From the NCBI GenBank assembly GCA_001599815.1, contig BCIA01000001.1, positions 434,001 to 498,000 on the forward strand: a stretch of 64,000 nt of DNA. The letters are read 5' to 3'. The position numbers were made by a program, and so were the translations under genes. Below are positions 24,103-33,667 of the stretch, one piece after another (position 1 is the first letter of the stretch; each line of letters begins with the position of its first letter). This stretch comes from Furcasterigmium furcatum (Eukaryota; Ascomycota; Sordariomycetes; Glomerellales; Plectosphaerellaceae). The notes beneath the pieces were generated by a model. That model was not told the origin of the DNA. It searched no databases and worked only from the letters and a program-made list of their open reading frames with translations.

Positions 24103-24502
24103 GCTCGCCGGGCTGGCATTAGAGAGAGCAGCATTAGAGATAGAGGCGAGCGACGCGAGACAGATATCATGATGACTTCTACCATTGCCAATGGCTCAAC
24201 GTCCGTCTAGGGGGGAGTGTTGACAGAGTTTAGAGATATCTCCTCCTCACCATGACCACACCCAAAGCACGAGCAGTCAGTTCTGCAATAAACATCAATT
24301 GCCAGACATCAAACACTCCTGATACCCAGTCCTATCATACGCCCCCCAAGAGTGATGCCACCAAGACTCCGCCAGCAATGCCCCCATGTACATAAACTAT
24401 CGTATGTTCCCCAATCGTGACCCAAGACCATGCGCCCAACCGCTCGCTCGCCCCCCCTTTCGCCAGTCAACAAGCTTACATCGCCCGGACCAGCGCGGCG
24501 TC
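24103..24502. other. convergent intergenic region
   Basis: These 400 bp lie between the 3' ends of the flavin oxidoreductase (+) and pyroglutamyl peptidase (-) genes and presumably hold both polyadenylation regions. Confidence 0.5.
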
Positions 24503-25501
24503 CTACACCCGCAGCTCCACGTCAATCTTGTCTCCCTTTCGCAGGTCCGTCTCGCGGTTCCTGCTGAGCTCGCTCTCAACCAGAGACCGGATCAGGTGCA
24601 CTGTCAGCTCCTTGCCCTTCGCCACCGCGGGGTCGGACGCATCCGACGGGACGTGCAGGAAGATGACGCGGCGGTAATCGTTCTGCTTGTACAGGTGCGC
24701 CAGGCTGGAGAAGTAGATGAAATCGCAGAGGTAGCGGCCCGCATCCTCGGAGATCCGGAGGTCGGATCCGGACTGCGCGCGATACATGGTCAGTATTGGG
24801 GTTCTCTATGTAGTAGGGGGATTCATCCGGGAACGCACTGGGCTGTGCTCCCGCCACCGGGCCAGGACATCGCGCACGTCGAGGTCCGTCTCGAGCTGGC
24901 TCGGCACGCCCGACCAGACCCAGTCGTCGCCGTCGCGGCGGCGGCGGTCGTCGTCGTGGAGCTTCTCGCCGTCGACGTCGGGCATGGTATAGCCGTCGCG
25001 GTGGCCGCGGTGCTCGATGGAGTAGTACAGGCGGGGGTCTGCCATGCCGATGTGGATGCAGAGGTCGATCTTGCGCGGCTTCTCGCCCAGGCCGGCCCCG
25101 TCGTCGGCGTTCTCGCCTTTGGTCTCCCAGAGCTTGGGCACGAGGGCGCGCACGGTCTGGTAGTTGACGCGAACAGGCTTCGGGTACACGAGGATTCGGA
25201 CCGGCGGGAGGATCGGCGCAGCTGAGGGCTTTGGTGGTGAAGGGTCGCTCGCAGACGGGACGTCTGTTGGGAGATACGAGGGGAGACGGCTGGCGATCTC
25301 CCAGGCCGGGTTGACAGGGTATGCGGCTTTGAAGGGCTGGTAGGGATATAAGTGTCAGCGCTATCGGATTAAACGGACGGTGGTCGATCAGGGATCCGGG
25401 GGAGACGTCGTCGGGCTCGGAGACGACGACGGGGAAGGACGTACAGCGAAGCCGGTCACGAGAACCGTGAACTCGTCCTCCGTCTTGACTTGGGAACCCA
25501 T
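24503..25501 (-). CDS. pyroglutamyl peptidase I (peptidase C15)
   Basis: Three exons, 25501-25445, 25336-24839 and 24772-24503, join in phase to give 274 residues. Family C15 cysteine peptidases remove N-terminal pyroglutamate from peptides in the cytosol. The N-terminus reads TVLVTGFAPF across the first splice junction, the classic start of the family. The catalytic triad is visible: Glu in YYSIEHRG, Cys201 in SEDAGRYLCD, and His225 in IFLHVPSD. The protein is about 50-60 residues longer than bacterial enzymes. The extra length sits in a Pro-rich insert after SRLPSYLP and a charged insert around KLHDDDRRRRDGDD. The introns are 108 bp (25337-25444) and 66 bp (24773-24838). Confidence 0.9.
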
Positions 25502-25956
25502 GTTGAGGTGTTGCCGCAGGATCCGGGAGCTTCTCAGAGGGTAGCCTCGCCGGTACACGAGGGGAACCTGGGGAAATTGAGCAGCCAGACTCGAGCCCAC
25601 GCGATCTCTTGAAGAGGGGTGAGGTGAGGTGCTCAGCAGCTGGCGGTTTAGCGCCCGGTCGCGGGGCTGCGCCGCTGCAGAGAGCCCGTTTTGGTGCGGG
25701 GGTGGGGCCACCTCAGTTGGGGCTTTGTTGCTTTCAGCGCCGGCTTACGCCTCGGGCTTGCGCCGCATCACGGGCCGGGTTTGTATAAGTCGCCCGCATC
25801 ATACACCCATCCCCATCAGCAGTACTTGCGAATAACAAGCTAAGTGAGAATCCAAGTCTTGCTTCTCGAATAGCACCCCTATGCCAAGGAAGGCTATGGC
25901 AAGTCTGGGTAAAATCAAAAGGGTATCATCATGCCGCACGCACCATATCTTACAGC
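25502..25956. other. intergenic, peptidase promoter
   Basis: Tandem minus-strand genes flank this 455 bp gap, which should hold the promoter of the pyroglutamyl peptidase and the 3' end of the glycosylase gene. Nothing else is evident. Confidence 0.45.
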
Positions 25957-27609
25957 TCATCCAGTGCGCGGCTCGTCCAAGATCCTCAGGCCACCGGTAT
26001 CGTCATACTCAACCCGGCCCTCGTTGACAGCCGCCGCCATCTCCCGCCGCAGCGGCACCCTCTCTCCCGTCTCCGGATCCCACTCCCACCCCTCCTTCAT
26101 CCACATCCACCGAAGACACGCCCGCAGCTCCTTGTCTCCCGGCCTCACCCTCATCCACTCGGGCTGGAACTCCGGCGCAGCACCCTTCCCGTTCCAGTCC
26201 TGCGCCCGGCCGAGCAGCTCGTCCCGGCAGAAGATCCGCCAGCTGTCGAGCGCATACTTGCCCTGCGTCAGGTGTCCGATCTCCCACGCGTCACCTGCGT
26301 CCGCTTTTGCGTCTGTGTCGCTCTTTTTCGAGGGTGAGTTGTCCAATTCGTCGACACCGAGCATGTTATAGTCGGTATCTCGCTTGTCGTAGCCTCTGAC
26401 CCTGAACGTGACTCCCGCCTGGGGCGGGCTGGTCACCCAGCCCCTGGCATATCTCTGGATGGACGTCGTGCGGTTCCCGCACAGGCCGAGATGTCGGATC
26501 ATTTGCATGATGATAGGAGCCGCTTCTGGGTCGGCCAGGTGAGCTGGAGTGGGAAATCTCTCCTTGACTGCATAGAACGCGGGAATGGCGAGTTTGCCGG
26601 CCGTTTTGATGAGAAACGTGACTGCTATGAGGAGCCAGAATGGTTCGTGGCAGAGCTTCTCCTGTACTAGACTGAAGCAGTCGGCGTCCAGGGGCGGGAA
26701 CGGGATCGCTGAGACTGTGCCTGCCGGGGGACGCTTGGTCTTAGAAGGCGGCGTCTTGGGTGTCGGGGGCGCGAAGAACGGCGACTTGACCGGGCTTCGG
26801 GGTTTGGGGTGAGCTGTTGCTGCTGGTAGTTGAAGTGCCGTCTCTGGTGGGAGCAGAGGCTTGACGAGGACGGTGTGGATCTCATTCAGACGGTTGTCCA
26901 AGGTCTCAACTGCCTGGCCTAAGACGGAGCTGGTATCATGTCTCGTTCGTTTTGCGGGTGGCTCTCCGGCACCATCTGCTTGGGTATGACGGGCCTGCTC
27001 CTCATGTTGAGAGCCTGTCGGTGCGAGGATAGCCGGCAAGGTGTCGACTGCAGGCTTGATAGGTCGAATTAATTGAGGTCCAATGTGATCTTCTCCCGCC
27101 CGTAAATCAGTGCCCAGGCTGTCCGAGTGCGTGGCATCAGTTGCCCAGAATGGTGACTTGAACACGCGGGCACGGCGTGGCGACTTGCTAGTGGTCTTCC
27201 TGGACTTTGGTTCGGCCTTGATTTTTTGCGGCGCTACTCGAGAATCGGGAGACGGCAAGCTGGTCTGGAGTGATTCTGCAAGCTCGCGCAACAATCGATC
27301 AGTTTCGGCCCAAGGCGGCTGGGGTGTTGGCGGCGATGCATGATCAAGCTGGTCAGATCGAGATACGAAAGCCAGCAGGTCTCGCGCCTCAAGCGGCGAC
27401 GCGTTCTGGAGATGCTTGTCCCGAGCTGCCGTGGCGCACTGTAAGCGCAGGCAAAAGTCGTCGTGACCGGTGGTCAGGCTGATATGCAGGAGACGAGCCG
27501 TCTCGGCAGCGGGGGCGTCCGGGGAAAAGTAGACATCAGCCAAGAAGTCTCGGGAGTCTTCGCCTACATCGAACGCCCCGAGGAGGTCTTCGGCAAGGTC
27601 AGGGGGCAT
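25957..27609 (-). CDS. MBD4-type HhH-GPD DNA glycosylase
   Basis: This single exon encodes 550 residues. The first 300 are disordered, with basic patches (KAEPKSRKTTSKSPRRAR) and two KSPF(W/F)A motifs at about 151-156 and 275-280. From about residue 305 the protein matches the catalytic domain of MBD4, the mismatch glycosylase that removes T or U opposite G at deaminated CpG. It reads FSLVQEKLCHEPFWLLIA, then FLIKTAGKLAIPAFY, then HLGLCGNRTTSIQRYARGW. The hairpin-strand region GHLTQGKYALDSWRIFC carries the expected catalytic Asp, about residue 455. No methyl-CpG-binding domain is visible, as is usual in fungi. A domain insert separates the helix-hairpin-helix from the preceding helices (residues about 395-435). 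A nuclear base-excision-repair role is inferred. Confidence 0.85.
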   Translation of the reverse strand: MPPDLAEDLLGAFDVGEDSRDFLADVYFSPDAPAAETARLLHISLTTGHDDFCLRLQCATAARDKHLQNASPLEARDLLAFVSRSDQLDHASPPTPQPPWAETDRLLRELAESLQTSLPSPDSRVAPQKIKAEPKSRKTTSKSPRRARVFKSPFWATDATHSDSLGTDLRAGEDHIGPQLIRPIKPAVDTLPAILAPTGSQHEEQARHTQADGAGEPPAKRTRHDTSSVLGQAVETLDNRLNEIHTVLVKPLLPPETALQLPAATAHPKPRSPVKSPFFAPPTPKTPPSKTKRPPAGTVSAIPFPPLDADCFSLVQEKLCHEPFWLLIAVTFLIKTAGKLAIPAFYAVKERFPTPAHLADPEAAPIIMQMIRHLGLCGNRTTSIQRYARGWVTSPPQAGVTFRVRGYDKRDTDYNMLGVDELDNSPSKKSDTDAKADAGDAWEIGHLTQGKYALDSWRIFCRDELLGRAQDWNGKGAAPEFQPEWMRVRPGDKELRACLRWMWMKEGWEWDPETGERVPLRREMAAAVNEGRVEYDDTGGLRILDEPRTG

Positions 27610-28890
27610 TGCGGGCGGGTTGTGTCAGGCATCGATGGGACTGGCTGCCACTGGTAACATCGCGTGAGGTTGTTGGGAAGTGAACAGTGTTTGCTGGCTC
27701 CGTGGGGGTGCCGAGTTCCTTGATTGGGTGTCGAGGATAAGAAATAAACCGTTCTAGAGGCCAGTATTATCCGTCCATTGATGGAGTATGCGTGACGGCC
27801 TTGTTGGTGCAGCTTTGGACGTCGCAAGCGCGGGTTGTTGTCGGAAAAATCCGAGATGGTTCACAGCAAAATAACCATTCCCAGCGAGGCTCACTTCTGT
27901 ATCCAACCAACTGCCCAAGTTCCTGCCATAAGCAACAACGAGTATCTATCCGGTTCCCCGATATGAAATTCGACGCGAGATGGGACGTCAGGCTTGGCTC
28001 CCCGGCAGACCGCCGATGACTCCCAAGGCCGACCAAGGCTCGCTAAGGCACGGTGCGCCGATGCCGGAAATCTCGGCTCGCAAACAGATCACATCGGCGG
28101 GGGCCCGGAGCCGCGGTCTCGAAACCACGCGGCCCGGAGATACCACAATATGTCGTGATGCGCCTCGGTCGGATACGTGTTTCTTCCAGGTGGTTGAGGC
28201 CTGTCGATCAATGCCTAGCTATCGAATGTGCCAGGCAGGCTCTGACCGGAGGATTCCAGGGCATCAATTCGCCCCAGCAGGCCGGCAAGCCGGGTGTGTG
28301 TGTGGGATTATTCCGTTGTCGTCACTGTGGAACGTCCGCCACGGCGTTTGTCCTGGGAGGCTTAAAATGATGGAGGCAGCGCTTGTGTTTTCCGAGTAAG
28401 AATGATGTGATGGATGCCGCAGAGGTACTGCCTTGTACCTCGTCGCAGGCGCTCGGCACGACGGAAAGGGCAAGTACAAGGCGCCCACTTGGTCGCGCCC
28501 TTGAGCCCTCCCCAACCCTCTCCGCTTGATTCAGAATTCAGGCCATCCAAGGCCATCCAAGGCCATCCTCAAAAAGCGGGGGTCACGTGGTCTTATCACG
28601 GAGATTTACCTCCTCCCATTCGCCAGCAAGTCACCTGCACTCTCGTGCTCCTGGTCCGTGCCCCACATCCTTCCCTCCGCCGTGGCTACGCTGCCTCCGC
28701 CCATGCCCGCCTCATTATCTCGCTGGCCCGTTCTCCATTTCCTACACCAGACTTGCAACATCCAACTCTTCGCCAGCCCGGCACCTCTTCTCACCACCAC
28801 CCAACCACCAATCCCACCCACCGACTCCCCATCGTCTCTTTCCAGCGGCCATCCTTACGGATCTTTTCCTCATCAAACGAGCATCGAGAG
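27610..28890. other. divergent intergenic region between glycosylase and SF3B6
   Basis: This 1.28 kb is shared by two divergent promoters. It holds a CACGTG E-box within the sequence at 28584-28590 and a short tandem repeat just upstream of it. The 300 bp before the SF3B6 start is CT-rich. No gene is supported. Confidence 0.5.
28541..28568 (+). repeat. 10-bp tandem repeat, 2.8 copies
   Basis: GGCCATCCAA is repeated without mismatch about 2.8 times. It lies 320 bp upstream of the SF3B6 start codon, just before the E-box. Confidence 0.9.
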
Positions 28891-29687
28891 ATGAGTAGTC
28901 GCGGTGGTAAATTAGCCCCAGAAGTGAACCGGTACGTCCCTGCGGATTTCGATTCTTCCCTCCTCCCACTCTTCCACCACTGCCACCCTCGCTCGCCACA
29001 CGCGCGCCATCCCAACCCTCCCGGGCCTCCCCGGTCTATGCCCCTCCATCAAACGCATCATGCGATCACATACGCTCGCACACTGCCCGGCCTCTTGACC
29101 TTGAACCTCTGCTAACTCGCTGTCCTCTCAGAGCTCTGTTCGTGAAGAACTTGAGGTAATCCATCGCCGCCGCCGCCGACGTCGTCACCCTCCAAATTCG
29201 CCCGAAACTAACCATCTCTTGTTCGCAGCTACAACGTAACTCCAGAGGAGCTCTTCGACCTGTTCGGAAAATTTGGCCCAATCCGGTACGCACCGTCCCT
29301 TCGTTCGACGACGCCTCCATCGTCCACGTCGCACGACGACTCGCCATTCAGCCATCTCGGATGCTAACTTCCTCACAGACAGGTCCGTCAGGGCATTGCC
29401 AACAACACCAAGGGCACGGCCTTCGTTGTCTATGAAGACGTAATGGATGCCAAGCAGGCTTGCGACAAGCTGAACGGCTTCAACTTCCAGAACCGTTACC
29501 TCGTCGGTACGTAACACTTGCCCGGCGTCTGCCTGCCACCCCTGCCTTCGTTCATCCCCGCCATCTCTAACGTGCCCCTCATATAGTTCTGTACCATCAG
29601 CCCGAGAAGATGGTCAAGTCAAAAGAGGACTTGGAGGCTCGCCGCGAGTCTTTAGCTAAGCTCAAACAGCAGCACGGGATTGATTGA
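28891..29687 (+). CDS. SF3B6 (p14), branch-site-binding subunit of SF3b
   Basis: Five exons, 28891-28931, 29132-29155, 29229-29285, 29379-29506 and 29587-29687, join in phase to 116 residues. This is close to the human protein (125). It is a single RRM: RNP2 reads ALFVKNLSYN and RNP1 reads KGTAFVVYED. The tail LYHQPEKMVKSKEDLEARR is strongly conserved in SF3B6. The protein sits in the SF3b part of U2 snRNP, contacts SF3B1 and lies near the branch adenosine. The second exon is only 24 nt. Every intron but the first is 73-93 bp, and the first is 200 bp. All have GT-AG ends. Phase and protein continuity leave little doubt over the model. Confidence 0.95.
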
Positions 29688-31370
29688 CAATCCGACGGGT
29701 CTGCGGCACCAATCCAGCCAGCCACGACCATCAACCTGGTGTCTGCAGGCCCGTCCTCCTCTCTCGAGACGTCCGCCTTCGCGGCGTCGCCCGACGCGAC
29801 CGCGTCCTTCCGTCAGGATCGACCCAACGTCGCCGGGCACCTGCGCCGAGCCGTCGTCCGATTCGCCGACGGAGTCCGACCCAACGCTCTCCGACAACCT
29901 CAGACGTGTGCTTGATATACCCAACTTGTATCAACACTCCGCCTGGACGCACAATCCTAGACAGTCCAGGCAACCCACTTCTCAGGGAAATCAATCATCG
30001 CACACAACAAAACAATCACAAAAAAATGAGTCTTTGGTTTTCGGCTGTTTCGTCGGCGACACTCGGCAGAGAGCCCTCCGCGCAACCGGAGGGCTCTTCT
30101 CACAAAACGAGATACCTTTTTACCTTCTCGCTCCACTCTCTCATGGGGCATATCACGACCTGATATGAATCTTTGACGACGATGGCCGGAGGGGGGTGGT
30201 GGAAATGATCCAGAGCCCAACTCGGGGATATATCCAGTTGCTTCAGGGGGCGTCGCGGAACATGGGGAAATGGGGGACGATGACTCTGTAGTCGATTCCC
30301 CTATTCTTTGCTTGCTTTTTATCTGAACCTTTTTCTTCTCTTTCCTCCCGCCGGATCCTCCTTCCCAGACGGGGACGTGGCTCGCCAAAAGACCACCCGC
30401 TCTGCTCACCTGTCTGTGTCATGAAGGGGGGATGGATTGCGTCCTTTTTTTCCTCACTTGTCTGTCTGATTATTTCCTCGCAACCCGACCAGGCAGCGGC
30501 CATGACTGACTTGCGTGTGGATTACCCTCGTTATCCAGAATATTCACTGCGAGAGAATGCATGACTCGAGGGGCTACTGTAGCCCTGCTAACCTCCACCC
30601 AAAGATTTTGTGTGCGCCGTGATTGCGTTAGCTTGTGCCTGTCTGAGGCGAATGGATGAGCGTGCTAGTTGCCAAGTGACAGTTGAGCTCAAGCCATGAA
30701 ACGGCGCAGGTGAGCTTAGGCATATATTAGTATCTAGGCCCCTGACGACGCAGACGTCATCAACTGCAGCAAGCAAGTCGGTTCCAACCGAGGAACATGA
30801 ACGGAGATTCCGCCCCGTGGTTGCAAGCTGGCGAGGTTTGTCTCCTTGACCAGATATGTCCCTGGCGATTCTTCACCGTGAAGCCAGTGGTTATGAAGTC
30901 ATAACCATCCACGAGTAGATACTCCCTGCAGCCAACACAACATTGTCACCGCCACATCAAACGACGGACGAGGATAAAAGTAAAAATAAATTTCTCTTTC
31001 TGCCTGCGTCTCCTGTCCGCCCCCCTGATAGAGAAAAGTAGCCGGCGCATAGAACTCCGTCTCTACTCCCCCCAGTACGTTCCCTCCACGTATTTGTTTC
31101 CCTTACATATCCCATCCACCCCTGTGCGTATAAGCGGGCAAGATGGCCCTTACAATCGGTGATGCCATTTTCCTTCTTCTTTTTCGTTTGGGGTTCCTTT
31201 TGGGTCGTTGATCACGTCAAGATTGGTGCCCCCCTTCCGCGCGGGCATCTGTGCGACCGGAACGAGATTGTGCTATTCCAATGGCGGGGTGTGCGCGTGA
31301 GGGTGGTTTTCTTGGTTTCGGTCCCCGGCCGGCGCTGCGTGGCGAGGCCGGGCCGGTTGGTGAGGGCTGC
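29688..31370. other. convergent intergenic region
   Basis: This 1.7 kb lies between the 3' ends of SF3B6 (+) and ERV29 (-). Open frames overlap and have no domain character. It probably contains both 3' untranslated regions. Confidence 0.5.
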
Positions 31371-32853
31371 TTAGTAGACCTTCTTCTTCTCGTCGATGGA
31401 GAACTGGCCGGGGCCGCTGTTGACGAGCAGCAGGAGGCCGCCAACGATGGAGAGGATCTGGAAGAAGTCGTACTTGGCGAAGTCCTTGTGGGGGTGGTGC
31501 TCGTGGAGCTAGCGAGGGGGTTAGCGAGCGGAACGGGGTATCAAGGCAGGGAGGGAGGGGAACGCACGGTCCAGAAGTTGTTGACGAAGAGGTTGAAGAT
31601 GGAGAGAATGACGACGAGCAGGGTGGCGCTGAACTTGGCCTTGAAGCCAACGACAACCATGACGCAGGCGACGGCGCCGATGGCAGAGACGATGACCCTA
31701 CCGATCGTCCAGGAGCCGCTGAAGACGAAGCCGACGAAGAGGAAGATGAGGAGGACGCGGCCGGCGAGCTGGAAGTACATCTTGCGGTCCTTCTCGTCAA
31801 GCTCGGGGATGCCGGCGAAGGCCTTGGTCTTGCGGACCCACGAGTCGGAGAGGACCATGACGAGGCCGCCGATGACGGACAGATTGCGGAGGAAGAAGTT
31901 GACGTCGAAGATGAGGCCGTAGCCGAGGGCCTGGGTGACGACGACGCCCATGAGGCCGGCGACGGCGTAGTCGGAGTGCTTGCGCGCGATGACGAGGACG
32001 GAGCACGCGGTCATGACGAGGACGTTGGTGAGGAGGAAGAGGTGGGTGATACCGGAGGGGACTGGAGAGCAGCAGGGTTAGCAAGAAGCTGTTGTTGCGC
32101 GCGTCATTGGGGGGGNNNNNNNNNNNNNNNNNNNNNNNNNNNNNNNNNNNNNNNNNNNNNNNNNNNNNNNNNNNNNNNNNNNNNNNNNNNNNNNNNNNNN
32201 NNNNNNNNNNNNNNNNNNNNNNNNNNNNNNNNNNNNNNNNNNNNNNNNNNNNNNNNNNNNNNNNNNNNNNNNNNNNNNNNNNNNNNNNNNNNNNNNNNNN
32301 NNNNNNNNNNNNNNNNNNNNNNNNNNNNNNNNNNNNNNNNNNNNNNNNNNNNNNNNNNNNNNNNNNNNNNNNNNNNNNNNNNNNNNNNNNNNNNNGGGGG
32401 GGAGAGAAGACGTACTGCCTCGGTAGTCGTTGAGGTAGAGGAGCTGGTCGTTCCACTGAGTGATGATCCTGAGAGCATCTTCAAGGAAGGTGACGACGAT
32501 GAGGAAACGGCCAATTGCGGGCAGGTAGCTGGAAGAAGATCTTGTTAGCCTTTTCCCTGGACGTAACGGGCGCGAAGACTGTTGCGGCGCATGTCGTGGC
32601 CTCCGTGGCCTCATCATGTTGGGGACAGGGAGGAGGGCCCGGGACAGGCGACGTCTTCGGATCTCGGCGGGGGGGCAGGGAGCTCTCACGGTTTCACGGG
32701 CTCGCTAACAGTGTCCAACATGTCCTCGATCTTGCTGGTGTACTGGCGAACGGTGTCCAGAGGGCTCTGCTCGGAGCTATCCTGGCTGGAGCCGCCGAAG
32801 GCGGGCGTGGGACCGACGCCCATGCCGTACGAGGGGCCTCTCTGTTGAGCCAT
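31371..32853 (-). CDS. ERV29: Erv29/SURF4 ER cargo receptor
   Basis: Four exons, 32853-32690, 32528-32416, 32061-31568 and 31508-31371, give 302 residues, close to yeast Erv29 (310). Erv29/SURF4 proteins cycle between ER and Golgi and load soluble cargo into COPII vesicles. The N-terminus is polar and cytosolic. Then come the family motif YLPAIGRFLIVVTFLEDALR, then WNDQLLYLNDYRGIPSGITH across a splice junction, and several hydrophobic helices. The C-terminus ends in EKKKVY, a dilysine-type ER retrieval signal. The 280-N assembly gap (32116-32395) lies wholly within the second intron: a donor at 32415-32410 and an acceptor at 32062-32063 both sit in known sequence and join in phase. The coding sequence is therefore complete despite the gap. 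Confidence 0.93.
32116..32395. other. assembly gap of 280 N
   Basis: The run of N is flanked by G homopolymers on both sides (about seven at the left edge, 32109-32115, and seven at the right, 32396-32402). It lies inside intron 2 of the ERV29 gene. True length is unknown. Confidence 0.99.
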
Positions 32854-33667
32854 GGCGGATGGATAGGGAGAGAGGTATTGGGAGTCGGGGAAGCTTCAGG
32901 CCAGCTGTTCGAGGCGGACTCCGGCCGCGAGTAAGAAGGAGAACGGGCGGGAGAAGGAGACTGTGGCAGTCGTGGGCCGGTAGCTAGCAGGGTAGCACGT
33001 GGAGAGGGCGGGAACAGATCTCGAGGGTCGGGGTGGTGTTGCACGAGGAAAGGTCCAAAGGGCGAGCCTGTGTACCTCTGGGACGAAGGCGACAGATCTG
33101 GGGCGCTGTCTTTCTGTTTCGGGGTTGTGACCGGGCCGGTGCAGCAAGGTGTTCTGGGGGGTGAGAGAGTGTGCGAGAGGGGAAAAGGATGACTTGTCCT
33201 GTGCCGGAAACGAGGAATTCACAAGCTTTCGTGGTGGTGTTGGATGACCTCAGACGGAACCCGACAACTGTGTCCTTTTAGCGGTCGACTGCGGGCACAG
33301 GCGCTGAGGGAGGGGTCCACCATTTAAGAAGGTGTTAAGGGGGAACATTAGAGGCTAAATCGGGACTTAGGTATGTATAGGGAGCAAGCCCTTCCCGAAA
33401 GTACTCAGCCCGAGGTCTCAAGTACCTACGCCAATGTTTTAGGGTGCCGTGGTGGCCCCAGTGCCGATGGTGCACCTTAACTTTCCGTGGACCTATTCAT
33501 TCCTGCCCGGAGCCCATTGATCCCGTCCAGAGCTTCTGTTCTCCACTGAACCATCCCGTCTCCTCCCATCTCTGGAGAGGTGCAGAGGGGCCCAAGTTCT
33601 GGCTTGACTGAAGCCATCACGAGATGAAGGTCGCGGCCAAACGAGGCCACGACTGATTACGGACGGC
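32854..33667. other. divergent promoter region, ERV29 and F-box gene
   Basis: This 814 bp separates two divergent start codons. The half nearest ERV29 is GA-rich on the plus strand (CT-rich on the ERV29 sense strand). No gene is evident. Confidence 0.45.

Noticed and set aside
32104..32689. open frames running through the N gap
   Set aside because: They exist only because N codons are not read as stops. The splice model shows the gap is intronic.
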